DNA of 64,000 bases, taken from the NCBI GenBank assembly GCA_025809375.1, contig CP099514.1, positions 2,046,001 through 2,110,000 of the forward strand. The letters run 5' to 3'. Shown in pieces: positions 34,656 to 44,069 of the stretch (position 1 is its first letter; the number at the start of each line of letters is the position of its first letter). Below the pieces are notes generated by a model. That model worked only from the letters and a program-made list of their open reading frames with translations, did not search any database and was not told where the DNA came from. The stretch is from Bacillus zhangzhouensis. Its GTDB lineage: Bacteria; Bacillota; Bacilli; Bacillales; Bacillaceae. A program made the position numbers and the translations under genes.

Positions 34656-34692
34656 ATTATGTCAACATAAAATTGATTTAAGTTAACATAAT
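34656..34692 (-). promoter_or_regulatory. BirA-type operator and promoter of bioY-yhfT-yhfS
   Basis: ATTATGTCAAC (34656-34666) and GTTAACATAAT (34682-34692) form an inverted repeat with one mismatch, separated by 15 bases. This matches the layout of Firmicute BirA operators (TGTTAAC-N15-GTTAACA type). On the minus strand the operator contains TTGACA, followed after 17 bases by TACTCT, a plausible promoter. Biotinoyl-AMP-loaded BirA would block it. Confidence 0.8.
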
Positions 34693-34697
34693 GATCG

Positions 34698-34747
34698 TAA
34701 AAAAGGCCTGTGAAGAAAGATCATGAAGATCTATTCACAGGCCTTTT
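34698..34747 (-). terminator. terminator of the alaS-ireB-yrrK-yrzB unit
   Basis: AAAAGGCCTGTGAA pairs with TTCACAGGCCTTTT around a longer loop, with a T-run on the minus strand. Confidence 0.85.
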
Positions 34748-34754
34748 ATTCGTT

Positions 34755-35045
34755 CTATTCTTCGTCTTCTTGATCTAAGAATGTATTTAACGTTTCTTCA
34801 ATCATGTCCCACTCTTCATCCGTTTCAATCGGCTCTAGCTCGCCATCTTCACCGTCTTCGTTCGGTGTGAAGCTTGATGCATGAATTTCAATTTCCTCAT
34901 TGTCTTGCTCAGAAATTGGGTAGTAAAGAACATATGATTTGTTAAAATGGTCGCTTTCAAAAGTAAATAGTACTTCGCAAAGCTGTTCATTTCCATTATC
35001 ATCAACGATTGTAATTTGCTTTTCTCCGTGTTCCATTTGATTCAC
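34755..35045 (-). CDS. yrzB: DUF1292 family acidic protein YrzB
   Basis: This 96-residue, strongly acidic protein, [20 protein letters not shown] continuing with [17 protein letters not shown], ends in a Glu/Asp-rich tail. It is the conserved partner of yrrK and ireB in Firmicutes. Function is unknown. It has no membrane segment. The ATG is close to yrrK (six bases), so it is the last gene of the alaS-distal operon before a terminator. A start three residues inside (MEHGE) is possible. Confidence 0.9.
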   Translation of the reverse strand: MNQMEHGEKQITIVDDNGNEQLCEVLFTFESDHFNKSYVLYYPISEQDNEEIEIHASSFTPNEDGEDGELEPIETDEEWDMIEETLNTFLDQEDEE

Positions 35046-35051
35046 CTCATT

Positions 35052-35468
35052 TTAATTTAAGCTGTCTAAATATCCTTGCAGGATCATGACAGCCGCCATT
35101 TTATCAATGACTTTTTTACGCTTTTGTCTGCTCACATCTGCAGAGATGAGCATTTTTTCCGCTGCCATTGTTGACAGACGCTCGTCCCAGAGCACAACAG
35201 GAACATTGTACGTGTTTTCTAGCACTTTCGCAAATGATTGGCTGGCTTCGCCTCTTGGACCGACCGTGCCGTTCATATTCTTTGGAAAGCCAAGTACAAT
35301 TTTATCCGCTCCATATTCCCGAACGATCTCAGACAGGCGGCTGAGACCATAGTCTCCGCCTGCTTCATCAATTTTAATTGTTTCAATCCCTTGCGCTGTC
35401 CATCCCATTTCATCACTGATCGCAACACCAAGGGTTTTCGTGCCTAAATCTAAGCCCAAAATTCTCAT
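35052..35468 (-). CDS. yrrK: YqgF/RuvX family pre-16S rRNA nuclease YrrK
   Basis: This 138-residue RNase H-like nuclease is implicated in 16S rRNA 5' maturation. It has the [12 protein letters not shown] strand (first catalytic Asp), the PKNMNG loop and the VLWDERLST motif (Glu), with a later Asp in VIDKMAA. The length is typical. It starts three bases after ireB ends and precedes yrzB. The gene set ireB-yrrK-yrzB is conserved downstream of alaS. Confidence 0.94.
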   Translation of the reverse strand: MRILGLDLGTKTLGVAISDEMGWTAQGIETIKIDEAGGDYGLSRLSEIVREYGADKIVLGFPKNMNGTVGPRGEASQSFAKVLENTYNVPVVLWDERLSTMAAEKMLISADVSRQKRKKVIDKMAAVMILQGYLDSLN

Positions 35469-35471
35469 GTT

Positions 35472-35738
35472 TTACGCCTCTTTATGTGTCTCTAAGTACG
35501 ATTTAACCAATTCCTCAATTAATTCGTCTCGTTCTAGTTTACGAATTAGGTTGCGTGCATCTTGATGTCTTGGAATATAAGCAGGGTCGCCTGACAGCAA
35601 GTATCCGACAATTTGATTGATCGGGTTGTATCCTTTTTCTTGGAGTGCGTCATGAACTGTAATGAGCACTTCATTCACATTGGTTTCAGCTGAATCATCA
35701 GAGAAGTTAAACTTCATTGTCTTATCAAATGAACTCAC
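35472..35738 (-). CDS. ireB: IreB family regulatory phosphoprotein (YrzL)
   Basis: This 88-residue protein, starting [12 protein letters not shown] and including [14 protein letters not shown] and [18 protein letters not shown], is the IreB family. In Enterococcus it is a substrate of the PASTA kinase IreK and affects cephalosporin tolerance. I use the GTG at 35736-35738 behind GAGAGGTG, which gives the family length; a longer frame to 35804 adds a sequence unlike relatives. It follows alaS. Confidence 0.92.
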   Translation of the reverse strand: MSSFDKTMKFNFSDDSAETNVNEVLITVHDALQEKGYNPINQIVGYLLSGDPAYIPRHQDARNLIRKLERDELIEELVKSYLETHKEA

Positions 35739-35826
35739 TGCTTCTTGCACCTCTCTTCCAACATTTACTAGCAAGCATTTTTCTAACCGCTCATCTAATA
35801 CCATTATTCTACACTACATCGACTGA

Positions 35827-38463
35827 TTATAAAACGGATTTGACAGATTCTTCGACAGTTGCCAGTGCTTCTTCAAGCTTTTCTGGTTGTTTTCCGCCTG
35901 CCTGTGCCATATCTGGACGTCCGCCTCCGCCTCCGCCGCAGATTTCAGCTGCCTGCTTCACAAGCTTCCCTGCATGCAGACCTTTTTCGATCACATCTTT
36001 TGTCACTCCTGCTGAAATGTTTACTTTTCCGTTTTGAACGGCTCCGAGGACGATGACAGCTGATCCTAGTTTAGCTTTCAAGTCATCAACCATTGTTCTT
36101 AAATGGTTCATGTCTTTAGCATTTACTTTTTCAGTTAATACTTTCACTCCGCCAACTTCAGTCACTTTCTCTAAAATAGAGCCTGCTTCTGCTTGGCTTA
36201 ATTTCGCAAGAAGAGATTCGTTTTCTCTTTGAACCTCTTTTAAATCTGCCTGTAATGAAGCGATCCGTTTTGGTACGTCCTTCGTATTTGATTTCAGCTC
36301 ACTTGCCGCTTGCTCTAAAATCGCCAGCTGGTCATTTAATTCTTCGTAGGCACCTTTACCAGTCACAGCTTCAATACGGCGTGTCCCAGCGCCAATACCC
36401 GACTCAGACGAAATTTTAAACAAACCGATTTCCGCAGTGTTTTGCACGTGACAACCGCCGCATAGCTCGATGCTGTAATCGCCCACTTGGACAACACGGA
36501 CAATATCGCCATACTTCTCGCCAAAGAGCGCCATTGCACCCATTTCTTTTGCTTCAGCAATTGGTTTCAGATCAATGGCAACAGAGATGCCTTCCCAAAT
36601 CTTTTCGTTCACGATTTTTTCAATTTGAGACAATTCTTCTTTCGTCACTTGTCCAAAGTGAGAGAAATCAAAGCGAAGTCTGTTTTCATTCACCAATGAC
36701 CCTGCTTGGTTCACGTGGCTGCCTAATACATCTTTTAGTGCCTGATGCAGAAGGTGTGTCGCTGTATGGTTTTTCACAATGCCTTTTCGAAGAGCTGATT
36801 CCACTTCTGCAGTGACTTTGAGACCTTTTTGAACCGTACCGCTTACGACGACTCCTTCATGGACATGCTGACCGTTTGGCGCTTTTTTCACATCTTTAAT
36901 TTCAATGATGGCTTCTGCACTTTTCAGTGTCCCTTTATCAGCCACTTGTCCGCCGCTTTCCGCATAGAAAGGTGTTTCATCTAACAGAATTTGCACCGTG
37001 TCTCCTTCATGTGCTTCTGAGACAATTTCACCATTTTGAAGCAATTCGATAATGCGGGAATTCGCAGTTAATTTTTCGTAGCCAACAAAGGTACTTTCCA
37101 CTTTAATATCGCCTAAAGCACCGCCTTGAACCTGCATACTGCCGACATCTTGTCTCGCATTTCTTGCTCGTTCACGCTGCTTCTCCATTTCCGCTTGGAA
37201 GCCTTCTCGATCAACTGTCATGTTCTCATCTTCTGCGTATTCTTCTGTCAGCTCGACAGGGAATCCATACGTGTCATACAGCTTAAATACATCTTCACCT
37301 GAAATCTGTGAGCTGCCTTTGTCTCTTTCTTTTTTCATTACTTCTGACAAAATGGCTAACCCTTCGTTCAATGTTTCGTGGAAACGTTCTTCTTCGTTTT
37401 TGATGACTTTTGCGATAAATTCTTCTTTTGCTTGTACATCTGGGTAGAAATCCTTCATGATCTCAGCAACAACTGGCACTAGATCATACATAAACGGACG
37501 GTGGATATGGATCGTTTTTGCATAACGCACAGCACGGCGCAGCAAACGTCTTAATACATATCCGCGACCTTCATTGGAAGGAAGCGCTCCGTCACTTACA
37601 GCAAAGGCAACTGTCCGGATATGATCAGCAATTACTTTAAATGCTGTATCTTTTTCCTTCGCCAAACCATAGCTTTCTCCAGAAATGGTTTCGACTGCAC
37701 GAATAATTGGCATGAATAGGTCTGTATCGAAGTTCGTTGGCACATTTTGAATGACAGATACCATTCGTTCAAGACCCATCCCTGTATCAATGTTTTTCTT
37801 CGGCAGTGGTGTGTATGACCCATCTGGATTATGGTTGAATTCAGAGAACACGAGATTCCATACTTCTAGGTAACGCTCGTTTTCCCCGCCTGGATATAAT
37901 TCTGGATCATTCATGTCATGACCGTATGATTCACCGCGGTCATAGAAAATTTCTGTATTCGGTCCGCTTGGGCCTTCGCCAATATCCCAGAAGTTGCCTT
38001 CAAGGCGAATAATACGTTCTTCAGGCACACCAATTTTATCTCTCCAAAGGAGATACGCTTCTTCGTCCTCTGGGTGGACGGTCACAGATAACAAATTCGG
38101 ATCAAAGCCGATCCACTTGTCACTTGTGAGGAATTCCCACGCCCATTCAATGGCCTCTTCTTTAAAATAGTCACCAATCGAGAAGTTGCCAAGCATTTCA
38201 AAGAACGTGTGATGACGTGCTGTCTTCCCTACATTTTCAATATCATTCGTACGAATTGATTTTTGCGCGTTGCAAATACGCGGATTCTCAGGTACGACGC
38301 GGCCATCAAAGTATTTTTTTAATGTTGCCACACCACTGTTAATCCATAAAAGTGTCGGATCGTCATGCGGTACAAGTGATGCACTCGGTTCTACAGCATG
38401 TCCTTTTTCTTTAAAAAAGTCTAAAAACATTTGACGCACTTGAGCTGAAGTTAAAGTTTTCAT
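35827..38463 (-). CDS. alaS: alanyl-tRNA synthetase
   Basis: This 878-residue class II synthetase charges tRNA-Ala. The catalytic domain at the N-terminus ([32 protein letters not shown]) and the editing domain are visible. The editing domain zinc motif is HTATHLLH, with CGGCH downstream. The C-Ala domain ends with the glycine-rich [16 protein letters not shown]. The ATG at 38463 follows GGGAGG. A T-box leader precedes it. Confidence 0.97.
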   Translation of the reverse strand: MKTLTSAQVRQMFLDFFKEKGHAVEPSASLVPHDDPTLLWINSGVATLKKYFDGRVVPENPRICNAQKSIRTNDIENVGKTARHHTFFEMLGNFSIGDYFKEEAIEWAWEFLTSDKWIGFDPNLLSVTVHPEDEEAYLLWRDKIGVPEERIIRLEGNFWDIGEGPSGPNTEIFYDRGESYGHDMNDPELYPGGENERYLEVWNLVFSEFNHNPDGSYTPLPKKNIDTGMGLERMVSVIQNVPTNFDTDLFMPIIRAVETISGESYGLAKEKDTAFKVIADHIRTVAFAVSDGALPSNEGRGYVLRRLLRRAVRYAKTIHIHRPFMYDLVPVVAEIMKDFYPDVQAKEEFIAKVIKNEEERFHETLNEGLAILSEVMKKERDKGSSQISGEDVFKLYDTYGFPVELTEEYAEDENMTVDREGFQAEMEKQRERARNARQDVGSMQVQGGALGDIKVESTFVGYEKLTANSRIIELLQNGEIVSEAHEGDTVQILLDETPFYAESGGQVADKGTLKSAEAIIEIKDVKKAPNGQHVHEGVVVSGTVQKGLKVTAEVESALRKGIVKNHTATHLLHQALKDVLGSHVNQAGSLVNENRLRFDFSHFGQVTKEELSQIEKIVNEKIWEGISVAIDLKPIAEAKEMGAMALFGEKYGDIVRVVQVGDYSIELCGGCHVQNTAEIGLFKISSESGIGAGTRRIEAVTGKGAYEELNDQLAILEQAASELKSNTKDVPKRIASLQADLKEVQRENESLLAKLSQAEAGSILEKVTEVGGVKVLTEKVNAKDMNHLRTMVDDLKAKLGSAVIVLGAVQNGKVNISAGVTKDVIEKGLHAGKLVKQAAEICGGGGGGRPDMAQAGGKQPEKLEEALATVEESVKSVL

Positions 38464-38764
38464 TCAAAAATCCTCCCTTATCATTCATCAATCTCCACAC
38501 AAACGAAAAAACATCCCGCCCTATGCAAGCACAAAACGACTTACACAGGGACGAGATGTTCTCGCGGTACCACCCTGATTATAGACAAATTCGTCTATCA
38601 CCTTCACATCCGATAACGCCGGAAGAGAGCGGCAGTGTTTATCTGCACTCGGGACTAGCTTCCGTTAAAGGTCTGATAAGGCTTTTCTCAGCAAATAAAG
38701 CCTCTCTCTGGAACAGCTTTTTAACGTACTCGGGTCCGTCATTGAATTTCAATATGTATGAATC
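38464..38764 (-). promoter_or_regulatory. T-box riboswitch leader of alaS
   Basis: The T-box sequence AGGGTGGTACCGCG is read at 38563-38576. An AGTA-type Stem I bulge (CGAGTACG) lies near 38730. A terminator with a long stem (38505-38560, ACATCTCGTCCC against GGGCGGGATGT) ends in six U. Uncharged tRNA-Ala binding would favour antitermination. It starts from a near-perfect promoter at 38771-38799. Confidence 0.95.
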
Positions 38765-38770
38765 GAAATT

Positions 38771-38799
38771 ATTATAGACAACTCGGCTCGTCTTGTCAA
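38771..38799 (-). promoter_or_regulatory. consensus sigma-A promoter of alaS
   Basis: On the minus strand TTGACA (38794-38799), 17 bases, TATAAT (38771-38776): both hexamers are perfect. The -35 contains the TGA stop of yrrI. Confidence 0.92.
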
Positions 38800-39857
38800 T
38801 GAACGCTTCGTCTCATCAGGATATATTGCACAATGATCACCCTGATGATCGCAGCTGCTGGTACGGCTAAAATCATCCCAATTAAGCCAAACAGCTCCCC
38901 TCCTGCAAGCAAGACAAGCATAATGACGACAGGATGCATATGAAGACTTCTCCCTACAATGATCGGGCTGAGGACATTGCTCTCTAAAAATTGCAGCACC
39001 GCTATTGTGATCAGTACAATGATGACCGATTTCACCGAGATGGTAAACGCAATAAAGATGGCAGGAACTGCGCCAATAATCGGCCCAAAATACGGAATCA
39101 CGTTCGTTGCTCCTATCAGCATGCCAAGAACGAGCGGGTACGGGATATGAAAAAGCCAGAGCACAATAGCTGCTGCACCCCCGATTAAAGAACAGACAAG
39201 CAGCTGCCCTCGAATATAATCACCAAGCGATTCATCCACTGCTTTGACAAAGGCATGCCCCCTCTTCCTAAATGATGGCGGCGTTAAATACCATGCCGCC
39301 CGCTTCATCGTGTTCATATCCTTCACCATATAAAAAACAAGAAAAGGAATAAGTGCTGCGACTAAAGCGTAATCAAGTAAAACCTTACAGCTAAGAATCA
39401 GCCGCTCAGCGCTGTTGGCTGCATATATCTCCGATTGAACAATAAAGCGGTCCAAGCGGTCGTGTAGTCCGTCAGGCCAGTGGCTAGTATGACGATGAAT
39501 ATGTGATAAAGCGCCATTATACGTTTCGGCAAGGACAGGAATTTGTTCTGACAGCTCATTTAATTGTGCGATCATTACAGGTGCTCCTTTATAGACCGCA
39601 AACCCAATCCCGCCAAAAAACAGGACATAGATGAGTAAGAGACTGACTGTTCTCGGCAGCCCTCGTGCATGCAGTCTTTCCACAATCGGATAAAGCAGAT
39701 AAGAAATAAAAATGGCGATGAGTAGCGGAATTAGAACTGCCTTCAGCAATAAAAAAATAGGCATCCATAACTCTTCGAGCTGCAGTAAAATGAGCAAGGA
39801 TGCAAGGACAAGCAGGACCCCTGCAGCATATATCAGAAATTGGACCGGACGTTTCAC
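38796..39857 (-). CDS. yrrI: AI-2E family membrane transporter YrrI
   Basis: This 353-residue polytopic protein has about eight membrane helices, a soluble helical insert (NELSEQIPVLAETYNGALSH onward) and the family segments DYIRGQLLVC, GATNVIPYFGPIIGAVPA and GRSLHMHPVVIMLVLLAGG. Members are called AI-2E or PerM transporters; substrates differ and are unproven here. The GTG at 39855-39857 follows AGAGGTG, matching the B. subtilis length. Its last codon lies inside the alaS promoter. Confidence 0.9.
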   Translation of the reverse strand: MKRPVQFLIYAAGVLLVLASLLILLQLEELWMPIFLLLKAVLIPLLIAIFISYLLYPIVERLHARGLPRTVSLLLIYVLFFGGIGFAVYKGAPVMIAQLNELSEQIPVLAETYNGALSHIHRHTSHWPDGLHDRLDRFIVQSEIYAANSAERLILSCKVLLDYALVAALIPFLVFYMVKDMNTMKRAAWYLTPPSFRKRGHAFVKAVDESLGDYIRGQLLVCSLIGGAAAIVLWLFHIPYPLVLGMLIGATNVIPYFGPIIGAVPAIFIAFTISVKSVIIVLITIAVLQFLESNVLSPIIVGRSLHMHPVVIMLVLLAGGELFGLIGMILAVPAAAIIRVIIVQYILMRRSVH

Positions 39858-40088
39858 CTTTTTCACCTCTTTTCTTATTGTTTAACCAACTTCTGCAATT
39901 ATCCACGTAAATAAAATTTGTCCTAACTTTGTTAAAAATGAATACACATGAAACATACAGCTCTATCCAAAGTCACTGTTTGCTGTAAAATCTCGTCAGA
40001 AAACATCCCATCTTTTACTTATTTTTACACGAATTGTGCTAGAATCCACTTTAGCTTTAGCGTGCGGAAACACAAGAGGAGGTTCTTC

Positions 40089-40817
40089 ATGATCACATTC
40101 GAAGAAGTCAACAAGCATTATGGCCAGTTCCATGTACTTAAGGATATTAACCTACATATTCAAAAAGGGGAGGTTGTTGTGATCATCGGTCCTTCAGGAT
40201 CTGGTAAAAGCACGATGCTCAGGTGTATCAATCGTCTTGAAAACATTGATTCAGGAAAAGTGCTCGTCAACCAAGTGTCTGTTCAGCATCCTAAGACCAA
40301 CATCAATCTTGTCAGGCAAAATATTGGAATGGTTTTTCAGCATTTTCACCTCTATCCACATAAGACGGTGCTTGAAAACATTATGCTTGCGCCGATGAAG
40401 GTCAAAAAAGTAAGCAAGGAAGAAGCAAAGGAAACAGCTGCATTTTATTTAAATAAAGTCGGCATTCCGGAAAAGGCAGACACCTACCCTTCAAGACTCT
40501 CGGGCGGACAGCAGCAGCGCGTTGCCATTGCAAGAGGGCTTGCGATGAAACCAGAGGTGATGCTTTTTGACGAACCGACATCTGCACTTGATCCCGAGAT
40601 GATCGGCGAGGTATTAGACGTGATGAAACAGCTGGCCCTTGAAGGCATGACTATGGTTGTCGTCACGCATGAGATGGGCTTTGCCCGCGAAGTGGCCGAC
40701 CGCATTGTCTTTATTGATGAAGGCAGAATTCTTGAAGAATCAACACCCGCTGCATTTTATGAAAAACCGCAAGAGAAACGTGCTCAATTATTTTTAAGCC
40801 GTATTTTAAATCACTAG
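40089..40817 (+). CDS. glnQ: glutamine ABC transporter ATPase GlnQ
   Basis: GlnQ energises glutamine import. The 242 residues contain Walker A GPSGSGKS (34-41), the Q-loop [12 protein letters not shown], the signature LSGGQQQR and Walker B VMLFDEP followed by TSALDP. The ATG at 40089 lies after GAGGAGG. It leads glnQ-glnH-glnM-glnP, and the next gene starts 13 bases on. In B. subtilis this operon is activated under nitrogen limitation by TnrA; I did not find a convincing TnrA box by eye. Confidence 0.96.
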   Translation: MITFEEVNKHYGQFHVLKDINLHIQKGEVVVIIGPSGSGKSTMLRCINRLENIDSGKVLVNQVSVQHPKTNINLVRQNIGMVFQHFHLYPHKTVLENIMLAPMKVKKVSKEEAKETAAFYLNKVGIPEKADTYPSRLSGGQQQRVAIARGLAMKPEVMLFDEPTSALDPEMIGEVLDVMKQLALEGMTMVVVTHEMGFAREVADRIVFIDEGRILEESTPAAFYEKPQEKRAQLFLSRILNH

Positions 40818-40830
40818 GGGGAATGGTTTG

Positions 40831-41640
40831 ATGAAAAAAATGAAACGCTTTGGCCTTCTACTCTTTATGACTTGCTGCATCGCCGCTTTGGCTGCTTGCG
40901 GATCTACTGAAAAAGGCTCAACTGATGCAAAACAAGGAAGCTCATTAGAAGCCATTAAGAAAGACAAAAAAATCATTTTCGGTGTAAAAAATGACACACG
41001 TCTATTCGGTCTAAAAAATCCGAGCAGCGGTGATATTGAAGGATTTGATATTGATATGGCAAAAGCCATTGCAAAGGAAATACTCGGCGATGAAGGAAAA
41101 GCAGAATTTAAGGAAGTGACATCTAAAACAAGAATTCCTTTGCTTCAAAAAGGAGATATCCATGCGATTGTTGCGACCATGACAATTACAGAAGAGCGTA
41201 AAAAAGAAGTCAATTTCTCAGATGTTTACTTTGAAGCAGGACAATCACTGCTTGTGAAAAAAGGAAGCGACATTCAATCCATTGATGATCTTAAAAAAGG
41301 AACGAAGGTGCTGGCCGTAAAAGGATCTACTTCTTCTCAAAATATCCGTGAGAAAGCACCTGAAGCATCCGTATTAGAATTTGAAAATTATCAGGAGGCT
41401 TTTACAGCATTAAAATCAAACCAAGGGCAAGTGCTGACAACTGATAATGCGATCTTATTTGGTATGGCAGATGAGGATGCAAATTACGAAGTGGTCGGCG
41501 GCACCTTTACAGATGAGCCTTATGGCATTGCTGTGAAAAAAGGGGATCAAGAATTAACAGATGCGATCAATAAAGCCTTAAAAACGTTAAAAGACAATGG
41601 AGAGTATGACAAAATTCTTAAAAAATGGATCAAAGAATAA
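40831..41640 (+). CDS. glnH: glutamine-binding lipoprotein GlnH
   Basis: GlnH is the extracytoplasmic binding protein that delivers glutamine to GlnM/GlnP. The 269-residue protein has a basic N-terminus, a hydrophobic segment and the lipobox LAAC, with lipidated Cys near residue 23. A type II solute-binding domain follows (GFDIDMAKAIAKEI, IVATMTITEERKKEVNFSD, YGIAVKKGDQELTDAINKAL). I use the ATG at 40831 behind GGGGGA; a TTG one codon upstream is equally in frame. Confidence 0.94.
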   Translation: MKKMKRFGLLLFMTCCIAALAACGSTEKGSTDAKQGSSLEAIKKDKKIIFGVKNDTRLFGLKNPSSGDIEGFDIDMAKAIAKEILGDEGKAEFKEVTSKTRIPLLQKGDIHAIVATMTITEERKKEVNFSDVYFEAGQSLLVKKGSDIQSIDDLKKGTKVLAVKGSTSSQNIREKAPEASVLEFENYQEAFTALKSNQGQVLTTDNAILFGMADEDANYEVVGGTFTDEPYGIAVKKGDQELTDAINKALKTLKDNGEYDKILKKWIKE

Positions 41641-41720
41641 CGTTTTTTGATACGTCAAGATCAATGCCTCAGGTGAGCCGCTCAATGGCTCCCCTGTTGA
41701 TTAGGAAGGAAGTGAACTGA

Positions 41721-42374
41721 TTGCTGCGGTTTTCCATTCTCACTGAAAATGTTCCTCTTTATTTAGAAGGCTTTAAATATACCATTGGTGCAAGTGTCAT
41801 TGCTCTGATTGGAAGTTTTTTAATCGGTACACTCATAGCCATTATGAGAATTGCGCCATTTAGGCCGCTCAATTGGCTCGGAACGGCTTATGTGGAATTT
41901 ATTCGGAATATTCCGTTATTATTGATCACTTTTGTTTTCTTTTTTGGGTTACCCGTGCTAGGTATTGTAGCAGATGGTTTTACTGCTGGAACGATCGCGC
42001 TTGCCATTTATACCTCTGCCTTTATTGCTGAAGCCATTCGTGCAGGGATACAAGCTGTACCGCTTGGACAAATGGAAGCAGCCCGCGCTTCAGGTCTGTC
42101 ATATGGCGGGACGATGCGGTATATCATTTTGCCGCAGGCGATTAAAATCGTCATTCCCCCTCTTGGGAATCAATTTATTAACCTTGTCAAAAACTCCTCT
42201 ATTTTAGGTGTCATTGCAGGGTTTGATCTCATGTATCAAGGAGACCTCATTGCGTCTAGAACATTTGTGACGTTTGATGTCTACATCTTTGTTGCCATGT
42301 TCTACCTGCTATTAACAATTCCGCTCAGTTTAGGTGTTGGTTATTTAGAAAGAAGATTAGCAAGAAGCCACTAG
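41721..42374 (+). CDS. glnM: glutamine ABC transporter permease GlnM
   Basis: This 217-residue inner-membrane permease has five hydrophobic helices and the EAA loop EAARASGLSYGGTMRYIILP, which docks on the ATPase. The HisM-type N-terminal repeat (YIGA-like GFKYTIGASVIAL) is present. It starts with TTG at 41721, about nine bases after AGGAAGGAAG. It pairs with GlnP to form the membrane channel; the two overlap in function and are 15 bases apart. Confidence 0.93.
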   Translation: MLRFSILTENVPLYLEGFKYTIGASVIALIGSFLIGTLIAIMRIAPFRPLNWLGTAYVEFIRNIPLLLITFVFFFGLPVLGIVADGFTAGTIALAIYTSAFIAEAIRAGIQAVPLGQMEAARASGLSYGGTMRYIILPQAIKIVIPPLGNQFINLVKNSSILGVIAGFDLMYQGDLIASRTFVTFDVYIFVAMFYLLLTIPLSLGVGYLERRLARSH

Positions 42375-42389
42375 AAAGGAGAAAACATC

Positions 42390-43040
42390 ATGGATTTTAT
42401 AGGTGCCTATCAGCCTGATCATCTCGCCTTTTTACTTGAAGGATTTGCAGTCACCTTAAAAGTGGCTTTTATCTCCATCATTTTGAGCTTTATCATTGGA
42501 TTAGTCGTTGGCACATTGCGGTTCGCTCAAATTCCTGTTTTATCAAAGGTGCTTGCGGTTGTTGTAGAAACCATTCGAAACCTGCCGCTTTTGCTAATCA
42601 TCTTTTTCACGTATTTTGCATTGCCTGAAATCGGCATCAAACTGAGTATCACAGCCTCTGCCATTGCAGCTTTAACCGTGTTTGAATCCGCAATGCTGTC
42701 AGAAATTATTCGAAGCGGCCTTCAATCAATTGATAAGGGCCAGATCGAAGCAGCCAGGGCTTCTGGTTTAACCTATATTCAAACATTGAAAATGATTATT
42801 ATGCCGCAGGCCCTGCGCAGAATGGTGCCGCCAATTGTCAGTCAATTCATATCCCTTTTAAAAGATACGTCGCTTGCCGTCGTCATTGCGCTTCCAGAAT
42901 TATTACATCACGCTCAAATATTAAACGGTCAAAGCCAATCTTATTTACTGCCGATTTTCTTACTGGCAGCTATGATGTATTTTGTCGTCAATTTCAGCTT
43001 ATCCATTCTTGCAAGACGATTAGAATACAGGCAGGCATAA
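42390..43040 (+). CDS. glnP: glutamine ABC transporter permease GlnP
   Basis: This is the second permease of the glutamine transporter: 216 residues, multi-helix, with the EAA loop EAARASGLTYIQTLKMIIMP and the conserved ETIRNLPLLLIIFFTYFALP. The ATG at 42390 follows AAAGGAG. It ends the operon. The palindromic hairpin at 43088-43124, part of repeat copy B, serves as terminator. Confidence 0.93.
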   Translation: MDFIGAYQPDHLAFLLEGFAVTLKVAFISIILSFIIGLVVGTLRFAQIPVLSKVLAVVVETIRNLPLLLIIFFTYFALPEIGIKLSITASAIAALTVFESAMLSEIIRSGLQSIDKGQIEAARASGLTYIQTLKMIIMPQALRRMVPPIVSQFISLLKDTSLAVVIALPELLHHAQILNGQSQSYLLPIFLLAAMMYFVVNFSLSILARRLEYRQA

Positions 43041-43048
43041 AAAAAGAT

Positions 43049-43124
43049 ATCCGCTGCTCGACCTTCCTAACCTATCACGCTGAAAAGAAAAGGGCTAAAA
43101 TGGAAGATCATTTTAGCCCTTTTT
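43049..43124 (-). repeat. palindromic repeat element, copy B (also glnP terminator)
   Basis: Read on the minus strand, this stretch repeats part of the element at 26408-26500. It has the GGGCTAAAAT...ATTTTAGCCC hairpin, then CTTTTCAGCGTGATAG, then a TAGGAAG..CGAG..CGG segment; a block of about 15 bases present in copy A is missing. On the plus strand the hairpin is followed by five T, so it ends the gln operon. Confidence 0.7.
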
Positions 43125-43126
43125 GT

Positions 43127-43258
43127 TTACATCATTCTCATAACACGTTTTCTTAGCTTTTTCATATCCCGCTTTGATGGCATATCATATCGGCTTGCAA
43201 AGTGATATGCCAGTGCACCTGCACCAAGCGTCAATAGTGACGAAGTCATTTTGCCCAT
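43127..43258 (-). CDS. yrzQ: small protein YrzQ (DUF3918 type)
   Basis: This 43-residue protein, MGKMTSSLLTLGAGALAYHF continuing to a basic tail (MKKLRKRVMRMM), has one short hydrophobic helix. The layout matches B. subtilis YrzQ. The ATG at 43256-43258 follows AAGGGGGAA; the longer frame to 43312 runs into yrzR. It is likely membrane-associated; function is unknown. Confidence 0.82.
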   Translation of the reverse strand: MGKMTSSLLTLGAGALAYHFASRYDMPSKRDMKKLRKRVMRMM

Positions 43259-43271
43259 TCGAAATTCCCCC

Positions 43272-43463
43272 TTAAAGTTGAATTGAACGTTCATCATCAC
43301 TAAACAGATCATCTAAGCTACTTAGTGTCCCGTCTTCCTCCACTTGGTGTGTAGATATTTTGCCTTTTGACAGCGTCAATTCAATAAAACAGCCCCAGCA
43401 ATAATATTGATTGACCCCAATTTTTCCGATGTCTTTACATTTGCAATTTGGGCAAATGAGCAT
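43272..43463 (-). CDS. yrzR: zinc-ribbon-like small protein YrzR
   Basis: This 63-residue protein has two CxxC pairs (CPNCK and CWGC), typical of a small zinc ribbon, followed by an acidic C-terminal tail (SSLDDLFSDDERS). It closely matches B. subtilis YrzR in length and tail. The ATG at 43461-43463 follows AGAGGTG. It lies between yrrD and yrzQ. A protein- or nucleic-acid-binding role is inference from the zinc ribbon. Confidence 0.85.
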   Translation of the reverse strand: MLICPNCKCKDIGKIGVNQYYCWGCFIELTLSKGKISTHQVEEDGTLSSLDDLFSDDERSIQL

Positions 43464-43476
43464 AATCAGCACCTCT

Positions 43477-43935
43477 TTACGTTCGGTTTAGAACAAGTGC
43501 TTCCTTTTGAACATTCATCAAGGTTCCGGCAGCCTGCAGCTGTTTCCGAATCCCTGACAGCTCTGTAAAGAAGCCGTCCGAGAGTTCATATGCTACGATT
43601 GTGCCCGAATTTGAGCAAAAGTATACATCTTCCAAAATGCCTAAATTTTCACCATCAGGCGACTGCATCATTTTCTTTTTTAATTTCGAAAATAACAAGA
43701 ATGGAGCAGAGGAATACATACCTATTCCCTTCTGGCAGCTCACATATAAACCTTTGTCTGTCAGCTGATCACCAGCAGAGAATGGAATGAGTGCACAGTC
43801 TTTCTTTTTCCCCTCTAACACATATCCTCCGCAGCTGCCTCCGGCAAAAAAGCAAATATCTTTTATGGAACCAAGCGATTGGGACAGCTCATCTGTATAG
43901 ATCGTCATTCCTTCAAGTTCTCGGCATGTTCTCAA
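43477..43935 (-). CDS. yrrD: PRC-barrel domain protein YrrD
   Basis: About 152 residues with two PRC-barrel-like repeats: LEGMTIYTDELSQSLGSIKDICF at the start and the matching GENLGILEDVYFCSNSGTIVAYELSDGFF further on. PRC barrels bind RNA or protein partners; YrrD's role is unknown. I prefer the TTG at 43933-43935 behind AAAAGGTGG, which puts the barrel at the N-terminus. The frame is open upstream to 43995 but there it has no such site. It sits next to recD2, as in B. subtilis. Confidence 0.78.
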   Translation of the reverse strand: MRTCRELEGMTIYTDELSQSLGSIKDICFFAGGSCGGYVLEGKKKDCALIPFSAGDQLTDKGLYVSCQKGIGMYSSAPFLLFSKLKKKMMQSPDGENLGILEDVYFCSNSGTIVAYELSDGFFTELSGIRKQLQAAGTLMNVQKEALVLNRT

Positions 43936-44045
43936 AATGTGCTCAACCACCTTTTGCGGAACAGTCTTATCGTATGCGTTTGCTTCGTGGCTCATACGAA
44001 GAAATGGCTTCCATGAACGGAATGGGAAAAGTCCTTTTCACGCGA

Positions 44046-44069
44046 AAAGGCTTCCATATGGAAGCCTTC
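44046..44069 (-). terminator. terminator of recD2
   Basis: AAGGCTTCCAT / ATGGAAGCCTT form a perfect palindromic stem right after the stop codon, followed by TTTTC on the minus strand. Confidence 0.7.
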
